Positions 57,242 to 63,827 of a DNA stretch of 63,827 nt are shown here, one piece after another. The translations under genes were made by a program, and so were the position numbers. The notes beneath the pieces were generated by a model that saw only the letters and a list, made by a program, of their open reading frames with translations, searched no databases and was not told the origin of the DNA. Position 1 is the first letter of the stretch, and every line of letters starts with the position of its first letter. The stretch lies in the NCBI GenBank assembly GCA_944325765.1, contig CALVBH010000017.1:1-63827 (forward strand). Reading direction: 5' to 3'. The DNA is from an uncultured Bacteroidales bacterium. Lineage in GTDB: Bacteria; Bacteroidota; Bacteroidia; Bacteroidales; UBA932.

Positions 57242-57892
57242 TTATGCGAGTCCCGACTCATCGTATTCCCTGTAATCTTCAGCCTTGTTCGTATCGGCTT
57301 TCATCAGCTTTTCGTACTCTTTCTCGCTGATGCCCTTGTTCAGTCCGCCGAGGAATTTCTCCGCCTTGACCTTGCGCTGGAGCTGCATAAGTCCGTACAG
57401 CATCGCCTCCGGCCTCGGAGGGCAGCCCGGAATATAGACATCCACCGGGATTATCTTATCCACTCCGTCCACCACATGATAGGACTTTTTGAAAGGGCCT
57501 CCGCTGATTGCACATCCTCCCGTGGCCACCACATATTTCGGGTCCGCCATCTGGTCGTACAGACGCTTGAGCACCGGGGCCATCTTGTGAGTGATGGTAC
57601 CGGCTACCATAATGAAATCCGCCTGGCGTGGAGACGAACGGGCCACTTCGAAACCGAAACGGGCGAAGTCGTACCGGGCGGCGCCTATCGCCATGAATTC
57701 GATGCCGCAGCAACTGGTAGCGAAGGTAAGCGGCCAGAGACTGTTGCTTCTGCCCCACTCGATCACATCGTCCAGACAGCCGACTATGACATTGGTACCG
57801 TTCTCGCGAAGTTCTTTCAGCATTTCCTCGATATATTCGTTGTCGTTGAAATCCTCGTACTTCATCGACTTTATCTTGACACTCCTGTTCAT
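57242..57892 (-). CDS. nuoB: NADH-quinone oxidoreductase subunit B (cluster N2)
   Basis: A 216-residue subunit holding the last iron-sulfur cluster, N2. The tandem cysteines in [12 protein letters not shown] plus [11 protein letters not shown] and [13 protein letters not shown] are its ligands. A C-terminal extension of about 40 residues ([21 protein letters not shown]) is longer than in the E. coli protein. It is 12 bp after nuoA. Confidence 0.98.
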   Translation of the reverse strand: MNRSVKIKSMKYEDFNDNEYIEEMLKELRENGTNVIVGCLDDVIEWGRSNSLWPLTFATSCCGIEFMAIGAARYDFARFGFEVARSSPRQADFIMVAGTITHKMAPVLKRLYDQMADPKYVVATGGCAISGGPFKKSYHVVDGVDKIIPVDVYIPGCPPRPEAMLYGLMQLQRKVKAEKFLGGLNKGISEKEYEKLMKADTNKAEDYREYDESGLA

Positions 57893-57904
57893 ATCATAAA
57901 GAGT

Positions 57905-58255
57905 TTATTTCCATTCCAATGCACCTTTTCTCCAGGCGTACGCCAGCCCGAGTACGAGTATCAGCAGGAAAAACAGGACGCTCACGAGTCCGTAAATTCC
58001 GAGATCCTGCACGACTACGGCCCAGGCAAAAAGAAAGACAGTTTCCACATCGAACATCAGGAAAAGTATGGCAAAAAGATAATACCCTACCTTGAACTGC
58101 ATCCAGGACTTTCCCCTGGTCGGAATACCGCATTCATACGGTTCGCTTTTCTGAGGATTATATGAGCGCGGGGCGATGAGTTTCGCTATCCCGACCGCTG
58201 CGGCCGTCATGATGACGGCAATGATGATAACAACAACTAACAGTATGAAATCCAT
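57905..58255 (-). CDS. nuoA: NADH-quinone oxidoreductase subunit A
   Basis: A 116-residue three-helix subunit. The conserved EPYECGIPTRGK loop and VGYYLFAILFLMFDVETVFLFAWAV are clear. First gene of the nuoA-B-CD-H-I-J-K-L-M-N operon, with a promoter 56 bases upstream. Confidence 0.97.
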   Translation of the reverse strand: MDFILLVVVIIIAVIMTAAAVGIAKLIAPRSYNPQKSEPYECGIPTRGKSWMQFKVGYYLFAILFLMFDVETVFLFAWAVVVQDLGIYGLVSVLFFLLILVLGLAYAWRKGALEWK

Positions 58256-58311
58256 AGTATTGTATGTTGATTTTTTTCAGACTTTCCCGAAAAGTCCGGA
58301 AAATTCCGGCG

Positions 58312-58342
58312 CAAATTTAGAAAAATATTCTTATGACGGAAA
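58312..58342 (-). promoter_or_regulatory. Promoter of the nuo operon
   Basis: On the minus strand TTTC (58339-58342), 19 bases, TAAATTTG (58312-58319). Leader of about 50 nt with a GC-rich palindrome near its start. Confidence 0.68.
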
Positions 58343-58522
58343 GATTTTGGGGACAAATGTAAATTACGGCTGCGGATGTCCGGAAACGCTGGATTTCAGC
58401 ATGTTCCGCGGGAGTCAAAACGGATAATTTTCCGGAGTGTCCGAAAACAGGGCACTGACGTGCGTACAGGCGTTTTTTCCGAACTTAAACGTTTAATCTG
58501 CAATAACACGGATAACTCATTC

Positions 58523-58530
58523 TACTTTTG
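58523..58530 (+). promoter_or_regulatory. -7 box of the fimbrial operon
   Basis: TACTTTTG fits TAnnTTTG, 53 bases before the first start codon. The upstream element is weak (TCTG at 58497-58500, 22-base spacing), which may mean activator dependence or another sigma factor. Confidence 0.5.
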
Positions 58531-58583
58531 CGACGTAACCCCGGACGGGAGAAGGAGCATTCTCCGGCCGGACTAAAATATCG

Positions 58584-60173
58584 ATGATTATGAGCAGATT
58601 GACGGGATTTTTTATTCTGGCTGCCGTACTTTTAAGCTGCAGCCGGGAACTTGATGAAGCGGCGATTGGAAATTCTGCCGGAAACTCGCCTGCCGAAGAA
58701 ACGGTCTCACACGGGCTGATAGTACTCGGGGACAGGCTGGAAAACCCTTATACCACGGAAAACATCCGCGATGCCTATGTCTCGCTTTATCCTACCAAAT
58801 CGAGGAATGAAATCGAGACCACCCATCTGTATGTAAGATTTCTTCCCGGAAACGAAACGGAATTCGACCTTCTGGCTTCAGCCGGACTCGACCTGGTGGA
58901 CTATCCTCTCGACTATGAAATATTGGTGGACGGCGACTATTATCATGATCCGTCCATAGAAGAGGACAATATAACCTGGCAGTATGCAGTGGTACCGGCC
59001 GGATTCGAATTTCCGGACATAAGATATGAAATCATAGACGAGTGTTTCATTACCGAAAACGATCCGGTGTCGAGGGCTTCTGACGACGGCATAGACTGGG
59101 ACGCCGTAGAAGAACAGGCATTCAGGATTACGGGCAACGGGGACATGCTGCAGCCGGCCGCAAAGGGCAGCCGGACAAAACCGTCCGGAAGAATCACCAT
59201 AGTGGATGAAAAGGCCAACGGAGGAAAACCGTTCGGAGTCGCCGGTGTCAGGGTCAGATGCAACTCTTTCGTAAAATTCGCCTCGGCCTATACGGACCGC
59301 GACGGCTACTACACGATTCCAGTGAAGTTCTCTGCCAGACTTAAATACAGGCTCGTGTTCAAGAACACCAAAGGGTTTGCCATAGGGTTCAATCTGATTC
59401 TGGTGCCGGCTTCCACTTCCTCTCTGGGCCGGGGCCCGGCAAGCGGGAAAAACTACACTATCACAAAAGATTCCGACAGAAAGCTTTTCCTGCGGGCCGC
59501 AGTAAACAATGCGGCATACGACTACATCTCCCGATGCTCCGCGGATGACATGAATCTCACGCTCCCTCCGGGAGATCTCAGGATATGGCTGATGTCGAGC
59601 CTGTCCGCCAGCAGCGCGGTGATGATTCACCACAAGGTCGCCGTATCGCACCCGCTCATTTCGGATTTTCTCGGAGTCTTCGCTTCCATCATAGCGTTTT
59701 TCGCCCCGGACGTCACAGTGGGTACGGCCGACATGGACGATTACGATGATGTCTACAGGGCAGTCTGTCACGAACTTGCACACTGCAGTCATTTTTCGCA
59801 GGTCGGGAAGGATTACTGGAACAGATATGTGGAATACATACTGAGGTCGTATCTGAAATCCGGAGGTTCCGCCTACGGTGACGGGACGGGGGAATATGCC
59901 GGCTACTGCGAAATAGGCGAAATGTGGGCCTACTATCTCGAAAGCGTGATGTACCAGGAGCGCTACGGAGGTTCCCTGCCCCAGTTCGGGACAGGTTACT
60001 GGTTCAGCCCGCAGATTTTCCGCTATTTAGATGACAGAGGTTTTTCCCGCTCCGATTTCCTGGCTGCGATGAAGTCCGATGTCACGAGCATAGACCTGCT
60101 GAGAGACAAGTTGATAGCCAGTTTCCCGGACAAAGGAGAAATGATAAACCAGGTTTTCCTAAGATATAACTGA
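58584..60173 (+). CDS. HExxH metallopeptidase-like lipoprotein heading the fimbrial operon
   Basis: A 529-residue lipoprotein (leader LTGFFILAAVLLSCSRE). Residues ~205-265 resemble a carboxypeptidase-regulatory-like beta domain (GRITIVDEKANGG...GVAGVRVRCNSFV...TDRDGYYTIP). A zinc motif H396-E-L-A-H400 lies in VCHELAHCSHFS, with E443 or E446 in YCEIGEMWAY about 45 residues on, as in gluzincin-type peptidases. I do not recognise a named family. Its stop overlaps the start of the DUF3575 gene (TGATG), so it is the first gene of the fimbrial operon. A role in trimming fimbrillin precursors is an inference from position only. The stated end is within the TGA codon shared with the next ATG. Confidence 0.75.
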   Translation: MIMSRLTGFFILAAVLLSCSRELDEAAIGNSAGNSPAEETVSHGLIVLGDRLENPYTTENIRDAYVSLYPTKSRNEIETTHLYVRFLPGNETEFDLLASAGLDLVDYPLDYEILVDGDYYHDPSIEEDNITWQYAVVPAGFEFPDIRYEIIDECFITENDPVSRASDDGIDWDAVEEQAFRITGNGDMLQPAAKGSRTKPSGRITIVDEKANGGKPFGVAGVRVRCNSFVKFASAYTDRDGYYTIPVKFSARLKYRLVFKNTKGFAIGFNLILVPASTSSLGRGPASGKNYTITKDSDRKLFLRAAVNNAAYDYISRCSADDMNLTLPPGDLRIWLMSSLSASSAVMIHHKVAVSHPLISDFLGVFASIIAFFAPDVTVGTADMDDYDDVYRAVCHELAHCSHFSQVGKDYWNRYVEYILRSYLKSGGSAYGDGTGEYAGYCEIGEMWAYYLESVMYQERYGGSLPQFGTGYWFSPQIFRYLDDRGFSRSDFLAAMKSDVTSIDLLRDKLIASFPDKGEMINQVFLRYN

Positions 60174-60733
60174 TGAAAAAAATATTCATTGTCGCTATAC
60201 TTGCCGTTTTCCTTCTGCCGGCCCCGGCGGAAGCCAGAAAATTTTCCATATCCACCAACGTTCTCGGATACCTTTATTTAGGCACTCTCAATATGGAAGC
60301 ATCATACGGACTTTCGCAGCACTGGAGCCTGAACGCCGGAGCACAGTTCAACCCTTTTACATTCAAGCTGTCCGATGACGGCAGACAGCTGCAGAGCCGG
60401 CAGCAGTCCTATGAACTCGGCGTCAGGCTCTGGCCCTGGCACATTTTCTCCGGCTGGTGGATAGCCGGGAAAGCCAAGTACCAGGAGTACAACAGGGGCG
60501 GGCTGTTCTCCCGGAGGACAGAAGAGGGAGACGGCTTCGGAATAGGCTTGTCGGCCGGCTACTCATATATGATTCACCCCAACCTGAATCTGGAATTCGG
60601 GATAGGACTGTGGTCAGGCATAAAGAAATATGCCGTCTATGACTGTCCGTCCTGCGGTCTGACCACTGAAAGCGGGACCAAAGGGTTCATAATGCCAAAC
60701 GAACTTTTATTGTCACTCGTATATGTATTCTGA
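60173..60733 (+). CDS. DUF3575 outer-membrane barrel protein
   Basis: A 186-residue exported small barrel. Signal peptide MKKIFIVAILAVFLLPAPAEA; mature start KFSISTNVLGYLYLGTLNMEASYGLSQHWSLNAGAQ is the DUF3575 pattern, ending in Phe (LVYVF). DUF3575 genes are typical partners of Bacteroidales fimbria clusters. It overlaps both neighbours (a few bases upstream, 11 bases downstream), so coupled translation is likely. Confidence 0.88.
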   Translation: MKKIFIVAILAVFLLPAPAEARKFSISTNVLGYLYLGTLNMEASYGLSQHWSLNAGAQFNPFTFKLSDDGRQLQSRQQSYELGVRLWPWHIFSGWWIAGKAKYQEYNRGGLFSRRTEEGDGFGIGLSAGYSYMIHPNLNLEFGIGLWSGIKKYAVYDCPSCGLTTESGTKGFIMPNELLLSLVYVF

Positions 60734-62594
60734 CAGAAAAATACAACGGACCGGGCTGGTATGCATTGTTTTTCTGGGTCTGGCCGTGCTCTCGTGCTCC
60801 ACTCCCCGGAAATATGCCGGGACACGGGAACGGCCGTCGCTTTCATTGCCCGATGACAGGCAGGATGCCGCAGATGACGCAGAAAGCCATTTACCGGTTG
60901 CGGTGGACTCTTCGGATACCGGTGACGGTCCCGTCATAATGAACGCCATCCGGGATGACGAGACTGGAGAAATGACTGCTACCGACGTGATTGCGGCCTC
61001 GAAAGTAGTGGCGAGATTCAGGAATATCGCCGAAAGATTCGGGAAAATATCCATAACATTCGACGTTACTGTGCCCGAGGGCCTTATTTCTTCCGAATAC
61101 CAGCTGCAGCTGTCTCCGATCATAGAAAAAGCTGACGGAAATTCGGTTCTGGAGCCTGTCCTTATCACAGGCAACAGATACAGGAAACGGCAGCTGAGGG
61201 GATATGAACGGTACAGGGCCTTTATGGAATCCATCATTACGGACAGCACGGCTTTCATCCGCATGGAACTGCTGGAAACCTTTCTGGAAAGGCATTTCCC
61301 GGAAACGTCCGCCATGAAGAATGATTCGTCCGCCGTACCCGAGCCGCTGGCGGAAAATCTGTTCGGAGTGAGTCAGAAAGCCGCGCTGGAGCACTATACA
61401 AAACAGATGATGAAGAAAAGGAACGCTATGAAAATTCAGAACCGTGATGTGATGTTCAAAAAATATGTCAGGGCGCCATTCGCGGGCAATGTCCGGCTCG
61501 ACACGGTCATGAAATCAGGAGAAGGCAGCCTGGTCTACCGGTATTCCCATTCAATGGAGCCTTCTCCCGGGCTCAGGAAACTGACGGTAAGCCTGAACAG
61601 CTGCGTTTTCAAGGAAGGTGAGCAGGTAGCCTCCCTTCCGGAACCGGAGAAACTGACTTTCTACATCAGTTCCCTGTCCACTCTCGCGGACGATACTCCG
61701 CGCTACATTTTCAAGATTGTCGAAAGAATCGTGACTGACCGTACTGCTGCGATTCTGGATTTCAGGAAGGGCAGCAGAGAACTCGACACGTTGTCGGAAA
61801 ACAATTCCGCTGAACTGAAACGGATCAGGAAATGCTTCGATGACGTATTCTCCAGACAGCATCTTATTCTCGATTCCGTCATAGTCACCGCATCCTGCTC
61901 GCCGGAAGGACTCTGGTCCTATAACCGGCGTCTGGCATACGGAAGATCGGAAACGGTCAAGTCATACATACTTCACTGTTTCCCGGAAGACTGGGACAGG
62001 AGCCTTATCCGTACCGAATCCATACCGGAGAACTGGGATTACCTTTCCCGTCTCGTAAAAAACGACACGGTCATCTCGGAGCCTGCCAGAAATCTTATTC
62101 TGTCCGCAGCCGCCAGGGAGGACAAGGATGCGGCAGAAAGGGAACTTTCATACCTTCCCGAATACCGCTATCTGAGGGAAAAAATCTATCCGCGGCTAAG
62201 AACGGTAAACTTCAGTTTCCATCTGCACAGACCGGACATGCAGAAAGACACCATACATACTACAGTACTTGACACCGTATACATGAACGGTCTGGCTGCG
62301 CTTAAAAATCTCGAATACAGGAAAGCCGTGGCACTGCTCGGACCATACAGAGACTACAATGCGGCTTTGGCCATGGCATCGTCGGGATATGACGGGCAGG
62401 CCCTGTCGATACTCTCCGGACTGGACACTGAAAACGCCAGGACGGACTACCTGAAAGCGCTCCTGCTTTCACGCGCCGGAGATATGGAGTCTGCATACGA
62501 CTGCTATTCGAGATGTATCGGGAAGGATCCGTCCATGAAGCACAGGGCCAATCTCGACCCTGAAATGTCCCGGTTTACAGACAAACTGTTTTAA
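60723..62594 (+). CDS. DUF3868/OmpA-like lipoprotein of the fimbrial cluster
   Basis: A 623-residue lipoprotein (LVCIVFLGLAVLSCSTP). About residues 100-190 resemble DUF3868 (ISITFDVTVPEGLISSEYQLQLSPII...LITGNRYRKRQLRGYERY). About 335-440 look OmpA-like (AAILDFRKGSRELDTLSENNSAELKRI...LDSVIVTASCSPEGLWSYNRRLAYGRSETVKSYI). The last 110 residues are TPR-like. Such proteins could anchor fimbriae to envelope and peptidoglycan. It precedes the fimbrillin gene by 18 bp. Confidence 0.78.
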   Translation: MYSDRKIQRTGLVCIVFLGLAVLSCSTPRKYAGTRERPSLSLPDDRQDAADDAESHLPVAVDSSDTGDGPVIMNAIRDDETGEMTATDVIAASKVVARFRNIAERFGKISITFDVTVPEGLISSEYQLQLSPIIEKADGNSVLEPVLITGNRYRKRQLRGYERYRAFMESIITDSTAFIRMELLETFLERHFPETSAMKNDSSAVPEPLAENLFGVSQKAALEHYTKQMMKKRNAMKIQNRDVMFKKYVRAPFAGNVRLDTVMKSGEGSLVYRYSHSMEPSPGLRKLTVSLNSCVFKEGEQVASLPEPEKLTFYISSLSTLADDTPRYIFKIVERIVTDRTAAILDFRKGSRELDTLSENNSAELKRIRKCFDDVFSRQHLILDSVIVTASCSPEGLWSYNRRLAYGRSETVKSYILHCFPEDWDRSLIRTESIPENWDYLSRLVKNDTVISEPARNLILSAAAREDKDAAERELSYLPEYRYLREKIYPRLRTVNFSFHLHRPDMQKDTIHTTVLDTVYMNGLAALKNLEYRKAVALLGPYRDYNAALAMASSGYDGQALSILSGLDTENARTDYLKALLLSRAGDMESAYDCYSRCIGKDPSMKHRANLDPEMSRFTDKLF

Positions 62595-62612
62595 CCTATA
62601 ATAAATAATATC

Positions 62613-63599
62613 ATGTCAAATTTGAAATCGAACCTAAAAAAACTGGCGGCAGGCCTGTCCGTGTTCTTCGCCATGTCGTGCCAGATGCTCGAAACCGAAA
62701 CCGGTTCAGGAATCGCGGAAGAACGGTTTCCCGTGAAAATTTCCATCCGGTCTGATACCAAAGCCACGTCGGCTCAGGATGAAAACCGGATAAACAGCCT
62801 TCAGGTCTTCGTCTTCAGGGAAAACGGAGTTTTGGACGCCTTTTCCTCGGGCAGCGGTTCCGTCCTCGACATCGAGTGCACCTCCGGAAAGAAAGAATTC
62901 ATAGCGGTAGCGAATGCCCCGGACCTCTCGCACATAGCATCCCGCTCCGAACTGCAGTCGGCCAGATCCCTGCTGTCGGACAATGCCGCGGCAGACTTCG
63001 TGATGGTCGGTTCCGCCGTTCAGGACATAGCCAATGCAGTCAACAAGGTACCGATGGATGCAAGGCGGCTTGTAGCGAGGATTTCGGTCGGAAAGATAAC
63101 GAACGCCCTTTCCGCTGCAGCCTATTCCGATACGGACATCGTCATCAAAAGCCTTTATCTTTCGAATGTCGCCGGAGACCGGCAATATCTGGCTCAGGAT
63201 ACACCTTCCGTATGGTTGAACCGGCTCGGAGCACAGTCCGACTGCCCCGCCATGCTGCACAGCGGCAGTCTGGACTGCAGCATAGCCAACGGAGAAAGCC
63301 ATACGGACACGCATTACTTTTACTGTTACCCTAATCCTGTCGTTTCCGACTCCGAGGAAGAAATCTGGTGTCCGCGGTTTACAAGGCTCGTGATTGTCGC
63401 GGAAATTTCCGGCAATACATATTATTATCCGGTGAGCATCGGCAACATCCTGGCAAACCACAGTTACAACATCGAAAGCGTGAAAATAACACGGCTCGGT
63501 TCGGATTCTCCGGAATTCCCCGTAGAAACCGGTACGGTTTCCCTTACCGTAACCGTACTGGACTGGGAAGACGGGACCACGACTACTGTTACCATATAA
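62613..63599 (+). CDS. FimA/Mfa-like fimbrillin-family lipoprotein
   Basis: A 328-residue lipoprotein precursor (lipobox VFFAMSCQM). The N-terminal half has the fimbrillin strand pattern (RINSLQVFVFRENGVLDAFS; KKEFIAVANAPDL), and the C-terminus closes with SVKITRLGSD and SLTVTVLDWEDGTTTTVTI, the last two strands of Bacteroidales fimbrillins. It is built as a polymerising major or minor pilin by strand exchange after removal of the N-terminal strand. No arginine-specific cleavage site is obvious. Last gene seen; the window ends 228 bp later, so tip and anchor genes may follow. Confidence 0.88.
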   Translation: MSNLKSNLKKLAAGLSVFFAMSCQMLETETGSGIAEERFPVKISIRSDTKATSAQDENRINSLQVFVFRENGVLDAFSSGSGSVLDIECTSGKKEFIAVANAPDLSHIASRSELQSARSLLSDNAAADFVMVGSAVQDIANAVNKVPMDARRLVARISVGKITNALSAAAYSDTDIVIKSLYLSNVAGDRQYLAQDTPSVWLNRLGAQSDCPAMLHSGSLDCSIANGESHTDTHYFYCYPNPVVSDSEEEIWCPRFTRLVIVAEISGNTYYYPVSIGNILANHSYNIESVKITRLGSDSPEFPVETGTVSLTVTVLDWEDGTTTTVTI

Positions 63600-63610
63600 T
63601 AATATAACGT

Positions 63611-63650
63611 TAGTTCGATGAAATTCAATTTATTGAAAATCATCGAACTA
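63611..63650. repeat. 40-bp hairpin after the fimbrillin gene
   Basis: TAGTTCGATGA (63611-63621) pairs perfectly with TCATCGAACTA (63640-63650), and TTCAAT/ATTGAA (63624-63629 with 63632-63637) continue the stem across an A-A bubble. It is 12 bases after the stop and lacks a T run, so it may be a stabiliser or attenuator between fimbrial genes. Confidence 0.8.
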
Positions 63651-63661
63651 CCACTGAGGAG

Positions 63662-63677
63662 CAGGACAAATGTCCTG
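63662..63677. repeat. Palindrome CAGGACA-AA-TGTCCTG
   Basis: Perfect 7-bp arms around two bases in the palindrome-rich tail after the fimbrillin gene. Confidence 0.7.
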
Positions 63678-63713
63678 TGACGAGCCCCCAGCGAGGTCGT
63701 GAGCGGTTTATGA

Positions 63714-63732
63714 GAATGTCCAATGGACATTC
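63714..63732. repeat. Palindrome GAATGTCCA-A-TGGACATTC
   Basis: Perfect 9-bp arms around one base. It is flanked by CCCCA (near 63687-63691) and TGGGG (near 63755-63759), which could close a larger stem around it. Confidence 0.7.
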
Positions 63733-63772
63733 GAAAGCGAGCAGCGACGGCAGGTGGGGAGAACGAATGGGG

Positions 63773-63803
63773 GTGGCGCCCCTTGAAAAGGGGCTGTCGC
63801 CAC
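63773..63803. repeat. Two-part hairpin GTGGCG...CGCCAC with CCCCTT/AAGGGG inside
   Basis: GTGGCG (63773-63778) pairs with CGCCAC (63798-63803) and, inside, CCCCTT (63779-63784) pairs with AAGGGG (63788-63793), closing a 3-base GAA. The sequence then runs to the window end, so the element may be longer. Confidence 0.65.
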
Positions 63804-63827
63804 AGCGACTGGGGTTTAAAACAATCG

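Larger units (their letters stand above)
58256..58583. other. Divergent intergenic region nuoA / fimbrial operon
   Basis: A 328-bp gap without a supported gene. It holds the nuoA promoter (58312-58342, minus), a 14-bp palindrome CCGGAAAATTCCGG (about 58297-58310) in the nuoA leader, and the probable -7 box of the fimbrial operon (58523-58530, plus). Nothing else was recognised. Confidence 0.7.

Noticed and set aside
63600-63827. Insertion-sequence end or attachment site
   Set aside because: Inverted repeats are present but there is no transposase or integrase in the window and no target duplication can be recognised; kept only as a palindrome-rich region.

Overview
The window looks like chromosomal DNA of a Bacteroidota member, order Bacteroidales. 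The evidence is seven or more upstream regions fitting the TTTG-N19/20-TAnnTTTG promoter type of this phylum, a general lack of Shine-Dalgarno sequences, SusC/SusD transporters, DUF4988/DUF4955/PCMD/DUF4270/DUF3575/FimA-like families, a Bacteroidota-type RNA polymerase omega subunit, and an 11-subunit complex I with fused NuoCD and no NuoEFG. The genus cannot be fixed from the sequence alone; an Alistipes/Rikenellaceae-like genome at roughly 50 % GC would fit.

Layout. 1-4.2 kb: tRNA-Ala(TGC), groEL-groES (minus), then manA and an S4-domain RNA-binding protein (plus). 4.2-8.7 kb: a PCMD lipoprotein-type export, a secreted M6 metalloprotease, a small lipoprotein and tpiA. 8.7-29 kb: a glycosaminoglycan polysaccharide utilisation locus (PUL) arranged as two divergent operons from one promoter region near 18.0 kb. 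The minus operon is PL8 lyase, SusC, SusD and DUF5017 surface lipoprotein. The plus operon is GH88 unsaturated glucuronyl hydrolase, a second PL8-type lyase, an S-type sulfatase, and two tandem DUF4988 coiled-coil lipoproteins carrying beta-helix modules. Together these predict lyase cleavage of chondroitin sulfate/hyaluronan, import through SusCD, removal of the unsaturated uronic acid and desulfation. No regulator gene lies in the window.

29-29.4 kb holds two nearly identical ~85-nt structured repeats between two terminators. 29.4-34.3 kb (minus): nadK-uppS-bamA-ompH envelope operon. 34.5-38.7 kb (plus): pdxJ, a membrane-anchored OmpH-like protein, a GT4 glycosyltransferase with a TTG start, and a LysM plus periplasmic-binding-fold protein. 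38.7-42.5 kb (minus): trxB-bamD-rpoZ-recN. Then an SDR oxidoreductase, a Fur-family regulator overlapping tail-to-tail with cstA, a Kelch lipoprotein, a decayed DUF4270 gene and an outer-membrane barrel protein. 48.3-58.3 kb (minus): nuoA-B-CD-H-I-J-K-L-M-N. 58.6-63.6 kb (plus): a fimbria-type operon headed by an unrecognised HExxH lipoprotein, followed by a DUF3575 barrel, a DUF3868/OmpA/TPR-like lipoprotein and a FimA/Mfa-like fimbrillin. The last ~220 bp is packed with palindromes.

The best candidates for something new are the structure-conserving repeat pair at 29.1-29.3 kb, the metallopeptidase-headed fimbrial operon, and the DUF4988/beta-helix pair of the PUL.
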